Source of the DNA: Bellilinea sp.
Lineage (GTDB): Bacteria; Chloroflexota; Anaerolineae; Anaerolineales; Anaerolineaceae
Direction: 5' to 3'
DNA length: 64,000 nt
Assembly (NCBI GenBank): GCA_026003615.1
Contig: BPHQ01000001.1
Coordinates: 620,001 to 684,000 of the forward strand
Shown: in pieces, positions 43,053 to 52,597 of the stretch
Layout: each line of letters opens with the position of its first letter
Position numbering within the stretch: the first letter of the stretch is position 1
The notes under the pieces: generated by a model
The model's database searches: none
Seen by the model: only the letters and a program-made list of their open reading frames with translations
What the model was told of the DNA's origin: nothing
Translations under genes and position numbers: made by a program

Positions 43053-45147
43053 GGATTTCATCCTCGTTTTCCGGGAGGATTCCCGCAAAAACCCCAAGAG
43101 GAACTTCAATAAAGAGCGGTCGCCGCGTATTTTCAGTAACCTGTTCAAGGGGAACGCCCTCTTCTCGAAAGAGGCGTAAGATAATATTGCCGCAAGTTTT
43201 TGAGCCGCAGGCGCCCATGCCAGCCCGCGATATGGCTTTGATTTCATTGATGTCGCGATAACCTTGCCGGATCAACTGGCGAATCTCCCCGGCAGTTACA
43301 TGCTCGCAGCGGCAAACGATCGTTTCATTCTGGATTGCATCGGTGTAGCGGTCGAGCGGTCGGGTTACTTCGGGTGGCTGAAGACGTATCCCTGCGATGC
43401 GGGTGGCGATGGAACGCGGTGCCTGTACCCGTACGATTAAGGTTCTGTCATTATTGGGAATCGAATTGATTCCGACCAACGGGACATTGCCCAGTTCCAT
43501 TCCATTGGTGTCAATCACGGTAATGGTTTGTTTTCCTTCCAAACTTTCCCGGCTAAATTCATAGGGAATGGACACAATCGGATTTTGTGGATCTTTACGG
43601 CTATTTACAAGAGTAATGGCAAGACCCGGGCAACCAGCCACACATTTTCCACAACCTTTGCAATTGTAATTGTCGCCAATAAAATGCGGAACACCGCGAA
43701 TATCGTCGGTTTCGATGACGATCAATTCCAATGGACACAGGGTTGTACAGGGATTACACGGAATTTCCTGCTGGCAGTGGATCACTGGCACGATACCGCT
43801 ATCCAGTTCGGGTAACTGCTCCGAATATACTTTACCGGGTTTTGATTTGAGGATTTCCCCGGTGTGGTACCATTCTTTTGGGATTTCAACTTGTGAATGA
43901 CCAAGGTGACGGAGGATTTCCAGCCCCTTAATTTTTCCCGAAAAAATGGCAGCGGATGCCTCGGCAATTTCTTCAGCATCCCCGGCTACAAAAGCAGGCA
44001 GGTTGTACCTGACGGCTTTTTGATAGAATTCGTTAACGGGGTCGAGACCGACTGCAATCAGAACGCAATCACATTTGAATGATTTTTCAGTGCCTTGGAC
44101 TGGCTTGAATTTTTCATCCACCTGCGCAATGGTTACTGATTCGACCTGATTCTTCCCGTGGGCGCTTAAAATGGTATGAGATGTGTAAATTGGCACGCCC
44201 ATGCGTGCCAGTTTATCTTTATGGACTTTGTAACCTCCACACTCTGGCAAAGCTTCAACCAGGCCGACCACCTCAATCCCGGCTTGCAATGCATGATAGC
44301 CGGCAATCAATCCAACATTTCCCCCGCCAACGATAAATAATCGTTCACAAGGTTTAACCAAGTCACGATTGACCAGGGTTTGAAAAGCGCCTGCGCCGAT
44401 GACTCCCGGCAGGGCATTTCCATCGAAGGCCAGGAATTTCTCGCGAGCACCGCAAGCTACCAGAAGAACCTGTGGTTGAATCAGAACATACTCCTGATTG
44501 TTTTTCAAAATGCCTACTTTTTGATCTTCAAACACTGCCAGGGCAGTGCTGTTCAACCAGATTTCGACAGAAGGATATGATCTAACCTCTTGTTCGAGAC
44601 GAGTGGCAATATCAATTCCCCGTGTTCCGGCGAAAACTGCCTCGCTCGAACCAAAAAACCGGTGGGTCTGTAGGACGAGTTTTCCCCCAAGCCGATGTTT
44701 ATCGTCCACCAGTAAAACCGGTATGTCGCGTTTTCCCAATTCAATGGCAGCGGACAGACCAGCCGGCCCGCCTCCGATGATCAACACCGGATAGCACAGT
44801 GTTTTGATCTCCCTCATTGGAGGAAGAAGATTATCTTTTGGCAACGACGGTAGACCGTTTATTGGATATACTCTAATCCCCTCTTTGACCAGCTCCATGC
44901 AGGATTTGACGGGTTTTCCGTCAGCAATAACCATACATTGGGCGCATTGCCCGTTAGCACAAAAAATTCCCAGAGGAGAGCCGTCTCTGGGATGGTGTCC
45001 GAATATATGAATGTTATTCGCAATCAAAGCGGATGCAATGGTTTCGCCTTCGTGGGCGGTGAGAGGTTGGTCCTGCCAGTAAAATGTGAAGTTTCTTTTT
45101 TCAATTGCCGGCAGGATGGGGTGCTTTTGAATTCTCCTTGAAGACAT
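43045..45147 (-). CDS. 2Fe-2S/FAD amine or amino-acid dehydrogenase, large (alpha) subunit
   Basis: 700 residues from ATG 45147. N-terminal SoxA-type ferredoxin-like domain (CANGQCAQCMVIADGKPVKSC), a pyridine-nucleotide disulfide oxidoreductase domain (VLIIGGGPAGLSAAIELGKRDIPVLLVDD and LFIVGGGNVGLIAGYHAL), an inserted ferredoxin segment (CQQEIPCNPCTTLCP and CKGCGKCVAGCPG) and a C-terminal BFD-like 2Fe-2S domain (CRCEHVTAGEIRQLI...GMGACGSKTCG). The set of centres passes electrons from substrate to a carrier. Similar alpha subunits occur in L-proline, D-nopaline and hydrogen-cyanide-forming dehydrogenases. Substrate unknown. Confidence 0.88.
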   Translation of the reverse strand: MSSRRIQKHPILPAIEKRNFTFYWQDQPLTAHEGETIASALIANNIHIFGHHPRDGSPLGIFCANGQCAQCMVIADGKPVKSCMELVKEGIRVYPINGLPSLPKDNLLPPMREIKTLCYPVLIIGGGPAGLSAAIELGKRDIPVLLVDDKHRLGGKLVLQTHRFFGSSEAVFAGTRGIDIATRLEQEVRSYPSVEIWLNSTALAVFEDQKVGILKNNQEYVLIQPQVLLVACGAREKFLAFDGNALPGVIGAGAFQTLVNRDLVKPCERLFIVGGGNVGLIAGYHALQAGIEVVGLVEALPECGGYKVHKDKLARMGVPIYTSHTILSAHGKNQVESVTIAQVDEKFKPVQGTEKSFKCDCVLIAVGLDPVNEFYQKAVRYNLPAFVAGDAEEIAEASAAIFSGKIKGLEILRHLGHSQVEIPKEWYHTGEILKSKPGKVYSEQLPELDSGIVPVIHCQQEIPCNPCTTLCPLELIVIETDDIRGVPHFIGDNYNCKGCGKCVAGCPGLAITLVNSRKDPQNPIVSIPYEFSRESLEGKQTITVIDTNGMELGNVPLVGINSIPNNDRTLIVRVQAPRSIATRIAGIRLQPPEVTRPLDRYTDAIQNETIVCRCEHVTAGEIRQLIRQGYRDINEIKAISRAGMGACGSKTCGNIILRLFREEGVPLEQVTENTRRPLFIEVPLGVFAGILPENEDEIHD

Positions 45148-45380
45148 GGGTGATCCTTTTCTGAGGTTAAGGATTTGCCTGCCAATGCCACATTGATTGT
45201 AACAGGAGCGATACATCCTATCTACTGAAATATGGCCGCTTTTTTACTCACGAGTGTCACCATTCCTTTGAAGGAATCTTCATCGAATGCCAGAAATCAA
45301 AGAAAAGCAGAACATCAAAACTGTGTTAAAATCGTACAGACAGCTATCATTGAAGAGATGTATTTTTGGAGGGTATCAAC

Positions 45381-46349
45381 ATGCGCAGAATTGCTGTGTT
45401 AACCAGCGGGGGGGACGCACCCGGTATGAATGCTGCCATTCGGGCAGTGGTCCGAACGGCAGCGATTCGTGGATGGGAAGTTTATGGGGTGCGTAACGGA
45501 TATGAAGGATTGATTGATGGAAAGATTTTTCCTCTTGGTGCTAGAGATGTGGGAGGGATTTTACAGCGCGGCGGTACAATTCTCGGCAGTGCTCGCTCAC
45601 CCGAATTCAAGACCGAGGCCGGGCAATTGAAGGCGATTCGTTCCTTGAATCAATTTGGGATTGAGGGTCTGGTAGTGATTGGTGGAAATGGCTCTCAGAC
45701 CGGTTCTCTGGCACTGCACCGGCATGGTTTTCCGGTTGTGGGAGTGGCTTCAACCATTGATAACGATCTCTACGGATCAGACATCACCATTGGAGTGGAT
45801 ACGGCATTGAATATTGCCCTTGAAGCCATTGACCGCTTGAAAATAACGGCATCTTCACATCAACGCGCTTTTTTGGTGGAAGTAATGGGGCGTGACTGTG
45901 GTTACCTGGCTTTGATGGCGTCCATTGCCGGCGGTGCAGAGGCTGTTGTCATCCCTGAGGTTGAAGTAGACCCGGAAGAGATTGCACAACGATTGGTGCG
46001 GGCTTATGAACGCGGTAAAGCCCACGCAATTGTGGTTGTTGCCGAAGGCGCTAAGTACAACGCTACCAAGCTGGGCTCCTATTTCGAAAAGCACCGCGAG
46101 CGTTTAGGTTTTGATTTAAGGGTTACCATTCTTGGGCATGTTCAGCGCGGAGGTGATCCTGGGGCGTACGACCGGATTTTAGCAAGTCGTCTAGGGGCAG
46201 GCGCGGTGGAAGCCCTTGAAAGGGGTGAATACGGTGTGTTGGTGGGTATGATTAAAAGTCAGGTCACCACGACCCCGTTGGAGGAAGTGGTCAGCAATAA
46301 GAAACAAATTGACCTGAAATTGTTTGAACTGGCAAAAATGCTGGATTAA
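45381..46349 (+). CDS. pfkA: 6-phosphofructokinase
   Basis: 322 residues from ATG 45381, seven bases after GGAGGG (track start TTG 45366 is less likely). TSGGDAPGMNAAIRA, RGGTILGSAR, the catalytic TIDND (D127 equivalent), EVMGRDCGYLAL and HVQRGGDPGAYDR are typical. Gly at position 104 (GGNGS) points to ATP rather than pyrophosphate as donor, but position 103, a magnesium-binding Asp in E. coli PfkA, is Asn here. Key enzyme of glycolysis. Convergent with prfB, four bases apart. Confidence 0.93.
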   Translation: MRRIAVLTSGGDAPGMNAAIRAVVRTAAIRGWEVYGVRNGYEGLIDGKIFPLGARDVGGILQRGGTILGSARSPEFKTEAGQLKAIRSLNQFGIEGLVVIGGNGSQTGSLALHRHGFPVVGVASTIDNDLYGSDITIGVDTALNIALEAIDRLKITASSHQRAFLVEVMGRDCGYLALMASIAGGAEAVVIPEVEVDPEEIAQRLVRAYERGKAHAIVVVAEGAKYNATKLGSYFEKHRERLGFDLRVTILGHVQRGGDPGAYDRILASRLGAGAVEALERGEYGVLVGMIKSQVTTTPLEEVVSNKKQIDLKLFELAKMLD

Positions 46350-46353
46350 TCGC

Positions 46354-47434
46354 CTAGCGTTTCCAGCGCAAATAGGCCTCGATAAAGCCGTCCAACTCAC
46401 CATCCAGGACGGCTTGTGTGTTTCCGGTTTCATAATCGGTGCGATGATCTTTGACCAGTTGATAGGGGTGCAGGACATACGAGCGAATCTGGCTGCCCCA
46501 CTCAGCTTTTTGATATTCGCCACGCAGGGCTTCCAGTTCTTTTTCCTGCTGCTCCTGTTTTAATGCCGCCAGGCGGGCTCTCAGAACGCGGAAGGCATTT
46601 TCGCGGTTTTGGGTTTGGGATCGCTCATTTTGACAGGTCACTATAATTCCGGTGGGAAGGTGCAACAAACGCACCGCAGTGGCGTTCTTTTGCACATTTT
46701 GACCCCCCGCTCCGGATGATTTGAAAATGTCAATGCGGACATCCTCTGGATTGATGACGATTTCATCATCATCCTCAATTTCTGGGAGGACTTCCACTAA
46801 AGCAAAGGAGGTGTGACGACGATGGGCTGCATCAAAGGGAGAAAGCCGGACGAGCCGATGAACTCCTTTTTCGGATTTCAGGTAGCCGTAGGCATATTTT
46901 CCATTGACAGCGATTGTAACGCTTTTGATGCCGGCTTCTTCCCCTTCGGTCATATCCAGAATTTCCGTTTCGTAACCGGAACGCTCTGCCCAACGCAGGT
47001 ACATGCGTTGGAGCATGGCCGCCCAATCCTGCGAGTCGGTTCCACCTGCTCCCGCGTGAATTGCCAACAGAGCGTTGCCCTTGTCATACGGCCCGGAAAG
47101 AAGGGTACTCAATTCCTTTTGTTCGAGGATTTTTTTCAGGTCTTCCACCTCTTGTTCGATCTCCGGCAACAAACTCTCGTCTTCCATTTGTGCCAGATCG
47201 AGCAAATCTGTGATTCTCCTTTCAAGTTTTTCCCACTCCTGAACTTCTTCCCGTAGAGCGGAAAGTTTTTTCATCAGTTGTTGGGCGTGGACAGGGTCAT
47301 CCCATAAAGCCGGATCTTCGGCTTGTTTTTCCAGCAATTCTAATTCAGACTTCTTGTTAGCGAAGTCAAAGATGCTCCATAAGATCATGGATTTGACGGG
47401 TATACTCCGTCAGCTGATCAATTAATTCCTGCAT
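46354..47434 (-). CDS. prfB: Peptide chain release factor 2, with programmed +1 frameshift
   Basis: About 359 residues after frameshift. A 22-codon leader (MQELIDQLTEYTRQIHDLMEHL) from ATG 47434, preceded by GGGAGGA, ends at CTT TGA C; slipping one base forward continues GAC TTC GCT AAC into the main ORF (DFANKKSELELLEKQ). The class signature HAGAGGTDSQDW (GGQ region at SSGAGGQNVQKNATAVRL) and the stop-codon-reading region are intact. RF2 releases protein at UGA and UAA. The in-frame UGA lets RF2 level control its own synthesis. The track shows only the downstream frame. Confidence 0.95.
47365..47371 (-). promoter_or_regulatory. prfB programmed frameshift site
   Basis: CTTTGAC, the universal RF2 slip site, with a GGAG Shine-Dalgarno-like element three bases before the CTT codon. 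Confidence 0.92.
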
Positions 47435-47457
47435 ACTTCCTCCCGTAAATCAATGCG

Positions 47458-48366
47458 TCAGGCAAGAATGCCATCCACAAATGCCTCGCGGTCGAAAGGT
47501 TGAAGGTCGTCCGGCTGCTCGCCCAATCCGGCAAACAGGATCGGAATACCCAATTCTTTTTGAATGGCAAAAGCCATGCCACCGCGGGCGGATGAGTCCA
47601 GTTTGGCGAGGATAATTCCAGTGATCTGCACGGCTTCTTTGAAGGCTTTAGCCTGCTGAAGTGCATTTTGTCCGGTGGTAGCATCCAGCACAAGCCAGGT
47701 GGCGTGCGGTGCGCCTGGCAGCGCCTTGCCGCTGACACGATAGACCTTTTTTAATTCTTCCATCAGGTTGTAGCGGGTATGCAAACGACCGGCTGTATCA
47801 ATAAAAACGATATCCATATTACGGGATATGGCTGCCTGTATGGCATCGAAAGCAACTGCACCGGGATCAGCGTTAGGTTGTCCGCTGACGATGGGCAAGT
47901 TGAGGCGTTCGGCCCAAACTTCCAGTTGGTCTACGGCTGCTGCACGAAAGGTATCGGCTGCACCAAGCAGGACTTTTTTGCCATGTTGGGAATATTTTTT
48001 CCCTAATTTGGCAATGGTAGTGGTTTTACCGGAGCCATTCACTCCGACAATTAACACCACTGCCGGTTTGTAATGGTCCAACTCAATCGGCGGGGCGGGG
48101 TCAAGGCGTTGAATCAGTTCACTGCGCAGCAGATTGCGCAGTTCGCTCGCTCGTATGATGCCCTGTTGGGCTGCTTTTTTCTGGAGGACACTGAGTACTT
48201 CCTGGGTGGTCTGAATGCCCAAATCAGCCTGAAGAAGGAGCGCTTCCAGTTCTTCCCAGGTGAATTCATCAATCTCGGTCGCTCCAAATACGGTTGCCAG
48301 TCTGCCAAAGGCGGCTTTACTGGTTCGGTTGAGAGCCTCTTTCCATTTTGAGAACAGTTCTGCCAT
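47458..48366 (-). CDS. ftsY: Signal recognition particle receptor FtsY
   Basis: 302 residues. N domain (FGRLATVFGATEIDEFTWEELEALLLQADLG) and G domain with GVNGSGKTTTIAKLG, LGAADTFRAAAVDQLEVW, DTAGRLH, AKLDSSARGG and the closing GLGEQPDDLQPFD. It docks the SRP-ribosome complex at the membrane for co-translational insertion. The acidic A domain is essentially absent, as in many non-proteobacteria. It lies ten bases after rlmN; no ribosome site is visible before its ATG. Confidence 0.95.
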   Translation of the reverse strand: MAELFSKWKEALNRTSKAAFGRLATVFGATEIDEFTWEELEALLLQADLGIQTTQEVLSVLQKKAAQQGIIRASELRNLLRSELIQRLDPAPPIELDHYKPAVVLIVGVNGSGKTTTIAKLGKKYSQHGKKVLLGAADTFRAAAVDQLEVWAERLNLPIVSGQPNADPGAVAFDAIQAAISRNMDIVFIDTAGRLHTRYNLMEELKKVYRVSGKALPGAPHATWLVLDATTGQNALQQAKAFKEAVQITGIILAKLDSSARGGMAFAIQKELGIPILFAGLGEQPDDLQPFDREAFVDGILA

Positions 48367-48375
48367 AGCGGGATG

Positions 48376-48384
48376 ATTATATCA
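48376..48384 (-). promoter_or_regulatory. Extended -10 element at the ftsY start
   Basis: TGATATAAT on the minus strand overlapping the rlmN stop, with nine bases between the hexamer and the ftsY ATG. Fits a leaderless transcript. Confidence 0.4.
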
Positions 48385-49465
48385 TAAGGGGATTGGGAGG
48401 GGAGTTCTGATCTTGTTGAATTGCCAGCTGGCCGCAACCGGCTTGAATATCAATGCCGCGCCGGATACGGATGGTGCAGGGAATACCATTGCGTTCCAAT
48501 TCGGCTTTGAACGCCATGGCACGTTCGCGTGTACTGCCTTTGCCGGTGTATTTTTTTGTGGGATTGAGAGGAATCACATTGACATGGCACAATAAACCTT
48601 CCAAAAGCCTGGCGAGTTTACGGGCGGTTTCCACAGAATCATTCACATTCTGGATCAAAGCCCATTCAAAGGTGATGCGGCGGCGGGTTTGGGCAACGTA
48701 ATCCCGACAGGCAGCCATCAATTCGTCGAGCGGATATTTTTTGTTAACTGGCAGCATTGAAGTGCGTAATTCATCATCGGCCGCGTGCAGGCTGATGGCC
48801 AGATTTATCTGCCGCTGTTCTGCTGCAAAGCGCCGGATCATAGGAATCAGTCCTACGGTTGAGATGGTGAACCTTCGCGCACCTAAATTCATACCGAAAG
48901 GGTGGTTGAGCCGATCAATGGCTGCCATGGTTGCTTCGTAGTTGTGGAATGGTTCACCCATTCCCATTAAGACGATATTGGTAACCGATTCGCCTTCCTT
49001 GTGGAGCAGGTTTGCATAATAAATGACTTGTTCCACAATCTCACCGCTGGTCAGGTTGCGTTTGAAGCCCATTTGACCCGTAGCGCAGAATACGCAACCC
49101 ATTGCACAGCCCGATTGGGTAGAGATACACAATGTCCGGCGTTTTTCATACTTCATCAGAACCGCCTCGATTGCCTTCCCATCCGGTAAATTGAAAAGGG
49201 TCTTGGTCGTTTCCCGGTCAGAGGAATGGAGCACCTGAATCGGTTCTAGCGAAACAAATCGAAAGGTATTTGCCAGTTGATTTCTCAACGAAACTGGCAG
49301 GTTGGTAAATTCTTCTGGACTTCGCCAATAATTTTTATACAGTCCTTCCCAAATTTGGCGTGTACGGAAGGAGGGTTGCTGCCAATCCTTAATTAAATGC
49401 TCAAGGTCGGCATAATCAATATCGTAAATCAGGGGTTTCGAAGAGAGTGGTACTACTTCAACCAT
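48377..49465 (-). CDS. rlmN: 23S rRNA/tRNA adenine-C2 methyltransferase RlmN
   Basis: 362 residues, radical SAM enzyme. CAMGCVFCATGQMGF binds the 4Fe-4S cluster, GMGEPFHNYEATMAAIDRL follows, and the C-terminal RIRRGIDIQAGCGQL carries the second catalytic cysteine. It methylates A2503 of 23S rRNA and A37 of some tRNAs. It abuts the HAD gene upstream with no gap. Confidence 0.95.
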   Translation of the reverse strand: MVEVVPLSSKPLIYDIDYADLEHLIKDWQQPSFRTRQIWEGLYKNYWRSPEEFTNLPVSLRNQLANTFRFVSLEPIQVLHSSDRETTKTLFNLPDGKAIEAVLMKYEKRRTLCISTQSGCAMGCVFCATGQMGFKRNLTSGEIVEQVIYYANLLHKEGESVTNIVLMGMGEPFHNYEATMAAIDRLNHPFGMNLGARRFTISTVGLIPMIRRFAAEQRQINLAISLHAADDELRTSMLPVNKKYPLDELMAACRDYVAQTRRRITFEWALIQNVNDSVETARKLARLLEGLLCHVNVIPLNPTKKYTGKGSTRERAMAFKAELERNGIPCTIRIRRGIDIQAGCGQLAIQQDQNSPPNPLMI

Positions 49466-50257
49466 TCAAGAATTAACACCCACCAATTCACCAAGGGAAT
49501 TGGCAATCCAATCTGGTTTGGGTTGAAATTGCTCGGCTTCAGCCCGTGTGGTTACACCGGTGAGGACTAAGGCGGTTTTGCAGCCAGCGTTCACCCCTCC
49601 TATAATATCGGTGTCCAAACGGTCACCGATCACAAGGGTTTCGTGGGGTTGCGTTTTCATTTGTTGGAGCGCCAATCGAAAAAGATGAGGATAAGGCTTC
49701 CCCATAATTTGAGGCGGTGTTCCACTGGCTGCTTCAATGGCGGCCAGAATGGAACCGGCACCGGGGGTTAACCCTTCGGGGGAGGGAAAGGTTTTATCCG
49801 GATTGGTTCCAATAAAGGGGATACCTTTTTGAATCAGGAAAGATGCCTTGCGTAATTTTTCGTATGTAAACTGGCGATCTAACCCCGCTACCACAGCCAC
49901 TACACCATCTTCGGAGTAATGAAAACCGGCTTGTTCGAGGGCTTCAATTAAGCCGGTTTCACCAATCCAATAAACTGCGCCCCCCTCAGGATACAATTGT
50001 TTGAGATAATGAGCCACTGCCATGGGCGAGTTGATAATCTGTTGAGGGCTGACATCCACCCCAAAGGAGCGCAGTTTATCCACATACTGCTTGACGCTGC
50101 CGGTAGCGTTGTTGGTGGCAAAGGTGAATTTTAGCCCAAGGCTTTTGATTCTTTCAAAAATCTCGGCGAGGTTTCCAATGGGTTGTTTCCCCCGCCAGAG
50201 GACGCCATCCATGTCTAAAATGAGGGCTTTGATTTGCGGAAAATAATCGAGGAGCAT
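49466..50257 (-). CDS. HAD-IIA family hydrolase (NagD-like)
   Basis: 263 residues. Motif I LILDMDGVLWRGKQPI, motif II FATNNATGS, lysine in IMGKPYPHLF and motif III VIGDRLDTDIIGGVNAGCKTALVLTGV. The C2 cap sits between motifs II and III. Relatives dephosphorylate UMP, p-nitrophenyl phosphate or 2-phosphoglycolate. Encoded between clpP and rlmN on the same strand. An 8-bp inverted repeat (GGCAGGGT/ACCCTGCC, 50279-50302) lies between clpP and this gene but lacks a T-run. Confidence 0.88.
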   Translation of the reverse strand: MLLDYFPQIKALILDMDGVLWRGKQPIGNLAEIFERIKSLGLKFTFATNNATGSVKQYVDKLRSFGVDVSPQQIINSPMAVAHYLKQLYPEGGAVYWIGETGLIEALEQAGFHYSEDGVVAVVAGLDRQFTYEKLRKASFLIQKGIPFIGTNPDKTFPSPEGLTPGAGSILAAIEAASGTPPQIMGKPYPHLFRLALQQMKTQPHETLVIGDRLDTDIIGGVNAGCKTALVLTGVTTRAEAEQFQPKPDWIANSLGELVGVNS

Positions 50258-50311
50258 GTCAACAAGGGTGATGTTTCCGGCAGGGTCAATCGAAACCCTG
50301 CCAGAAAGAGG

Positions 50312-50917
50312 TTATTTTTTCGGTGGGGTCAGGACCTGATCCACCAGCCCGTATTCAACGGCTTGCTGCGCATCCATGTAAAAGTCTCGTTCGGTATCGC
50401 GCTCGATAACTTCCAGCGGCTGGCCGGTACATTCGGCGAGAATTTCGTTTAAGCGGGATTTCAAGCGCAGGATTTCTTTGGCCTGGATTTCGATGTCCGA
50501 AGCCTGACCGGAAGCGCCACCCAGCGGCTGGTGCATGTGGATGGTAGCATGGGGCAGGGCATAGCGCTGTCCTTTGGTGCCGGCTGCCAGTAGAACTGTT
50601 CCGAAGGAAGCTGTAACGCCAACCGCTACCGTGCTGATTTTATTGGGAATCATCATCATGGTATCGTAGATTGCCATGCCTGCGTAGATCATTCCGCCGG
50701 GGGAATTGATGTACATTTGGATACCCTTATCAGGATCTTCTTTGCTCAGGTAAAGCAATTGAGCAACAATCAGGTTGGCAATCTGGTCATCAATTGGGGT
50801 ACCAACAAAAACGATGCGCTCTTTCAATAAAAGTGAGTAGATATCGTAAGCACGCTCGCCGCGGCCGGTACTTTCGATGACCATAGGAATGATGTTTTGA
50901 AAAGCCGGAATGGTCAT
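50312..50917 (-). CDS. clpP: ATP-dependent Clp protease proteolytic subunit
   Basis: 201 residues. Catalytic S104 in [12 protein letters not shown]129 in [12 protein letters not shown] and the Asp in [31 protein letters not shown] is the usual substrate-groove strand. The Ser motif is GVTASFG rather than the common GQAASMG, a modest variation. ClpP forms the barrel that degrades proteins fed by ClpX or ClpA; neither is in the window. It follows tig by 35 bases, the common tig-clpP order. Confidence 0.95.
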   Translation of the reverse strand: MTIPAFQNIIPMVIESTGRGERAYDIYSLLLKERIVFVGTPIDDQIANLIVAQLLYLSKEDPDKGIQMYINSPGGMIYAGMAIYDTMMMIPNKISTVAVGVTASFGTVLLAAGTKGQRYALPHATIHMHQPLGGASGQASDIEIQAKEILRLKSRLNEILAECTGQPLEVIERDTERDFYMDAQQAVEYGLVDQVLTPPKK

Positions 50918-50952
50918 GGTTTCTCCTTTGGCTGGTCGAAAAAATTTGAGGT

Positions 50953-52389
50953 CTATTCCTCTGCAGGCTGATTTTGACCTTCTTCGTGAACTGGATCGCT
51001 ACTGGTCTGAGATTCGGTGGTCGCACTTTCTTCAGCAGGTTGTTCTTCGGTGTTCTGACCGGTTGCAATGGCTTTCAACCGATCCAGAATCATTTGGTTC
51101 AGCCTGCGATTGATATTGTAAATCAATACTTCCTGGGTGAGTTGGTTTTGTTCAGCCTTTGTGGGTTTTTTGTTCATTGGGATGGATTGTAAATCACGAA
51201 GTGAGTCTTGAATGGCTTGTTGATAATTTACTTCATCAATTTTGATTTGTTCCACATCGGCGAATTTTTCCATGATGAGGGATCGTTCCAGTCGCCTTCG
51301 AGCAATCGGTGCGAGTTCTTCCCGAATGAAGCTTTCACGGTCTTTGTTGACCATTTTGAGATAGGAGTCCAGTTCCATCCCCTGTCGGCTAAGGTCGTGT
51401 TGAAAATCCTCTAATAAATGTTCAATTTCGTGTTCAAGCACCTGTGGTGGGTATTTGATGGTTGCCTGGGCTTGCAGCCGCTCAAACAGCTGATTGAAAA
51501 AGGTCTCATCGGCCTTTTCTTTTTTAGTGTTTTCTAATTGTTCCCGAATGGCTTTCTTAAGATCATCCAATGATTCAAATTGACCGACGTTCTGGGCGAA
51601 ATCGTCGTTTAATTCAGGCAGGATGAGGGATTTAACACTTTGAACGGTTACCTGAAATTCGACTTCCTTTCCACGCAGAGATTCATCTTCTTCCTCCTGC
51701 GGGTAGGTGTAAGTTACTGTGAAAGCATCCCCCTCTTTCTTGCCAAGTAAATTTTCGGAAAAGCCGGGAAAGGGGAACGAGCGGTTCTCCATCAGATCAC
51801 TGCCTAAAATGAATTGGGCAGGCCGTTCAGGGAAAACCATTTCATCCTCACCTTCTGGGGGATGTGTCAGTTTTCCGGAGAATTTGACATAAACCAGATC
51901 ACCTTCCTGCGCGGGACGGTCAACCGGTTCAGCCGTAGAGTAATTGGTTTGCAGCCTTTTGAGGAAGTCGGTTATCTCGTGTTCTTCGACGGCTTCCGGT
52001 GTATATTCCAAACGAATGTCCTTGTAATTGCCCAAGTCAACTTCCGGTTCTAATGGCACAAGGAAGGAAAATTTCGGAGGATCAAGACTGAGTATTTTTT
52101 CCAGATTACCGGCTGCACCGGGTTTTATTTGGGCTTCTTCTAAAATTTTTGGATAGTATTCGTCAATCAAGTCTTCAATGGCTTGCTCAATCAGAGCCTC
52201 ATCACCCACGACCCGTCGTACCACATCATAAGGGGCTTTACCGGGACGAAAACCGGGGATGCGGGTTTTTTCAGCGATCTTGCGGGCTGAGCGGCGTTTA
52301 TATTGTTCCAGAAGTTCGCTCTCAAATTCAGCAATCACATTGACCTGATGGTCATCACGAGGTTGGATTTCGAGTTTCAACTTGATCAT
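50953..52389 (-). CDS. tig: Trigger factor
   Basis: 478 residues. Ribosome-binding N-domain with the GFRPGKAP loop ([16 protein letters not shown]), a PPIase domain (about 155-240, [13 protein letters not shown]...[26 protein letters not shown]) and a helical C-domain. The C-terminal 40 residues are Glu/Gln/Ser-rich and disordered-looking. It shields nascent chains at the ribosome exit. The gene begins only 24 bases after tRNA-Leu with no terminator between, so they may share a transcript. Confidence 0.94.
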   Translation of the reverse strand: MIKLKLEIQPRDDHQVNVIAEFESELLEQYKRRSARKIAEKTRIPGFRPGKAPYDVVRRVVGDEALIEQAIEDLIDEYYPKILEEAQIKPGAAGNLEKILSLDPPKFSFLVPLEPEVDLGNYKDIRLEYTPEAVEEHEITDFLKRLQTNYSTAEPVDRPAQEGDLVYVKFSGKLTHPPEGEDEMVFPERPAQFILGSDLMENRSFPFPGFSENLLGKKEGDAFTVTYTYPQEEEDESLRGKEVEFQVTVQSVKSLILPELNDDFAQNVGQFESLDDLKKAIREQLENTKKEKADETFFNQLFERLQAQATIKYPPQVLEHEIEHLLEDFQHDLSRQGMELDSYLKMVNKDRESFIREELAPIARRRLERSLIMEKFADVEQIKIDEVNYQQAIQDSLRDLQSIPMNKKPTKAEQNQLTQEVLIYNINRRLNQMILDRLKAIATGQNTEEQPAEESATTESQTSSDPVHEEGQNQPAEE

Positions 52390-52413
52390 CCTTTACAAAG
52401 ATTTTTATGTGAG

Positions 52414-52495
52414 TGGGGAAGGCGGGACTTGAACCCGCACGCCTTTCGGCACATGATCCTAAGTCATGCCTGTCTGCCAGTTCCAGCACTTCCCC
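52414..52495 (-). tRNA. tRNA-Leu (anticodon TAG)
   Basis: Minus strand: acceptor GGGGAAG/CTTCCCC, anticodon stem CATGA/TCATG with loop CTTAGGA (anticodon TAG), a long class II variable arm, T arm GCGGG/CCCGC around TTCAAGT, discriminator A. CCA is not encoded. Confidence 0.95.
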
Positions 52496-52511
52496 GCTGG
52501 TTTGCGCGCCA

Positions 52512-52520
52512 ATTATACCA
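52512..52520 (-). promoter_or_regulatory. Extended -10 promoter of tRNA-Leu
   Basis: TGGTATAAT on the minus strand, 16 bases before the mature tRNA; -35 poor. Confidence 0.55.
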
Positions 52521-52597
52521 CCTATCATCGTTGAAGAGTATAACGGCTGGGGATTTTTCATTTTTCAAGAATATTTATTCTATCTCTGAAAACAGGC

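Noticed and set aside
47366-47368. In-frame TGA in prfB as a selenocysteine codon
   Set aside because: The CTTTGAC context and the +1 continuation into a conserved RF2 frame identify a programmed frameshift, not selenocysteine.
50279-50302. Hairpin GGCAGGGT/ACCCTGCC as a terminator between the NagD-like gene and clpP
   Set aside because: No T-run on either strand; kept only as a note in the neighbouring gene entry.
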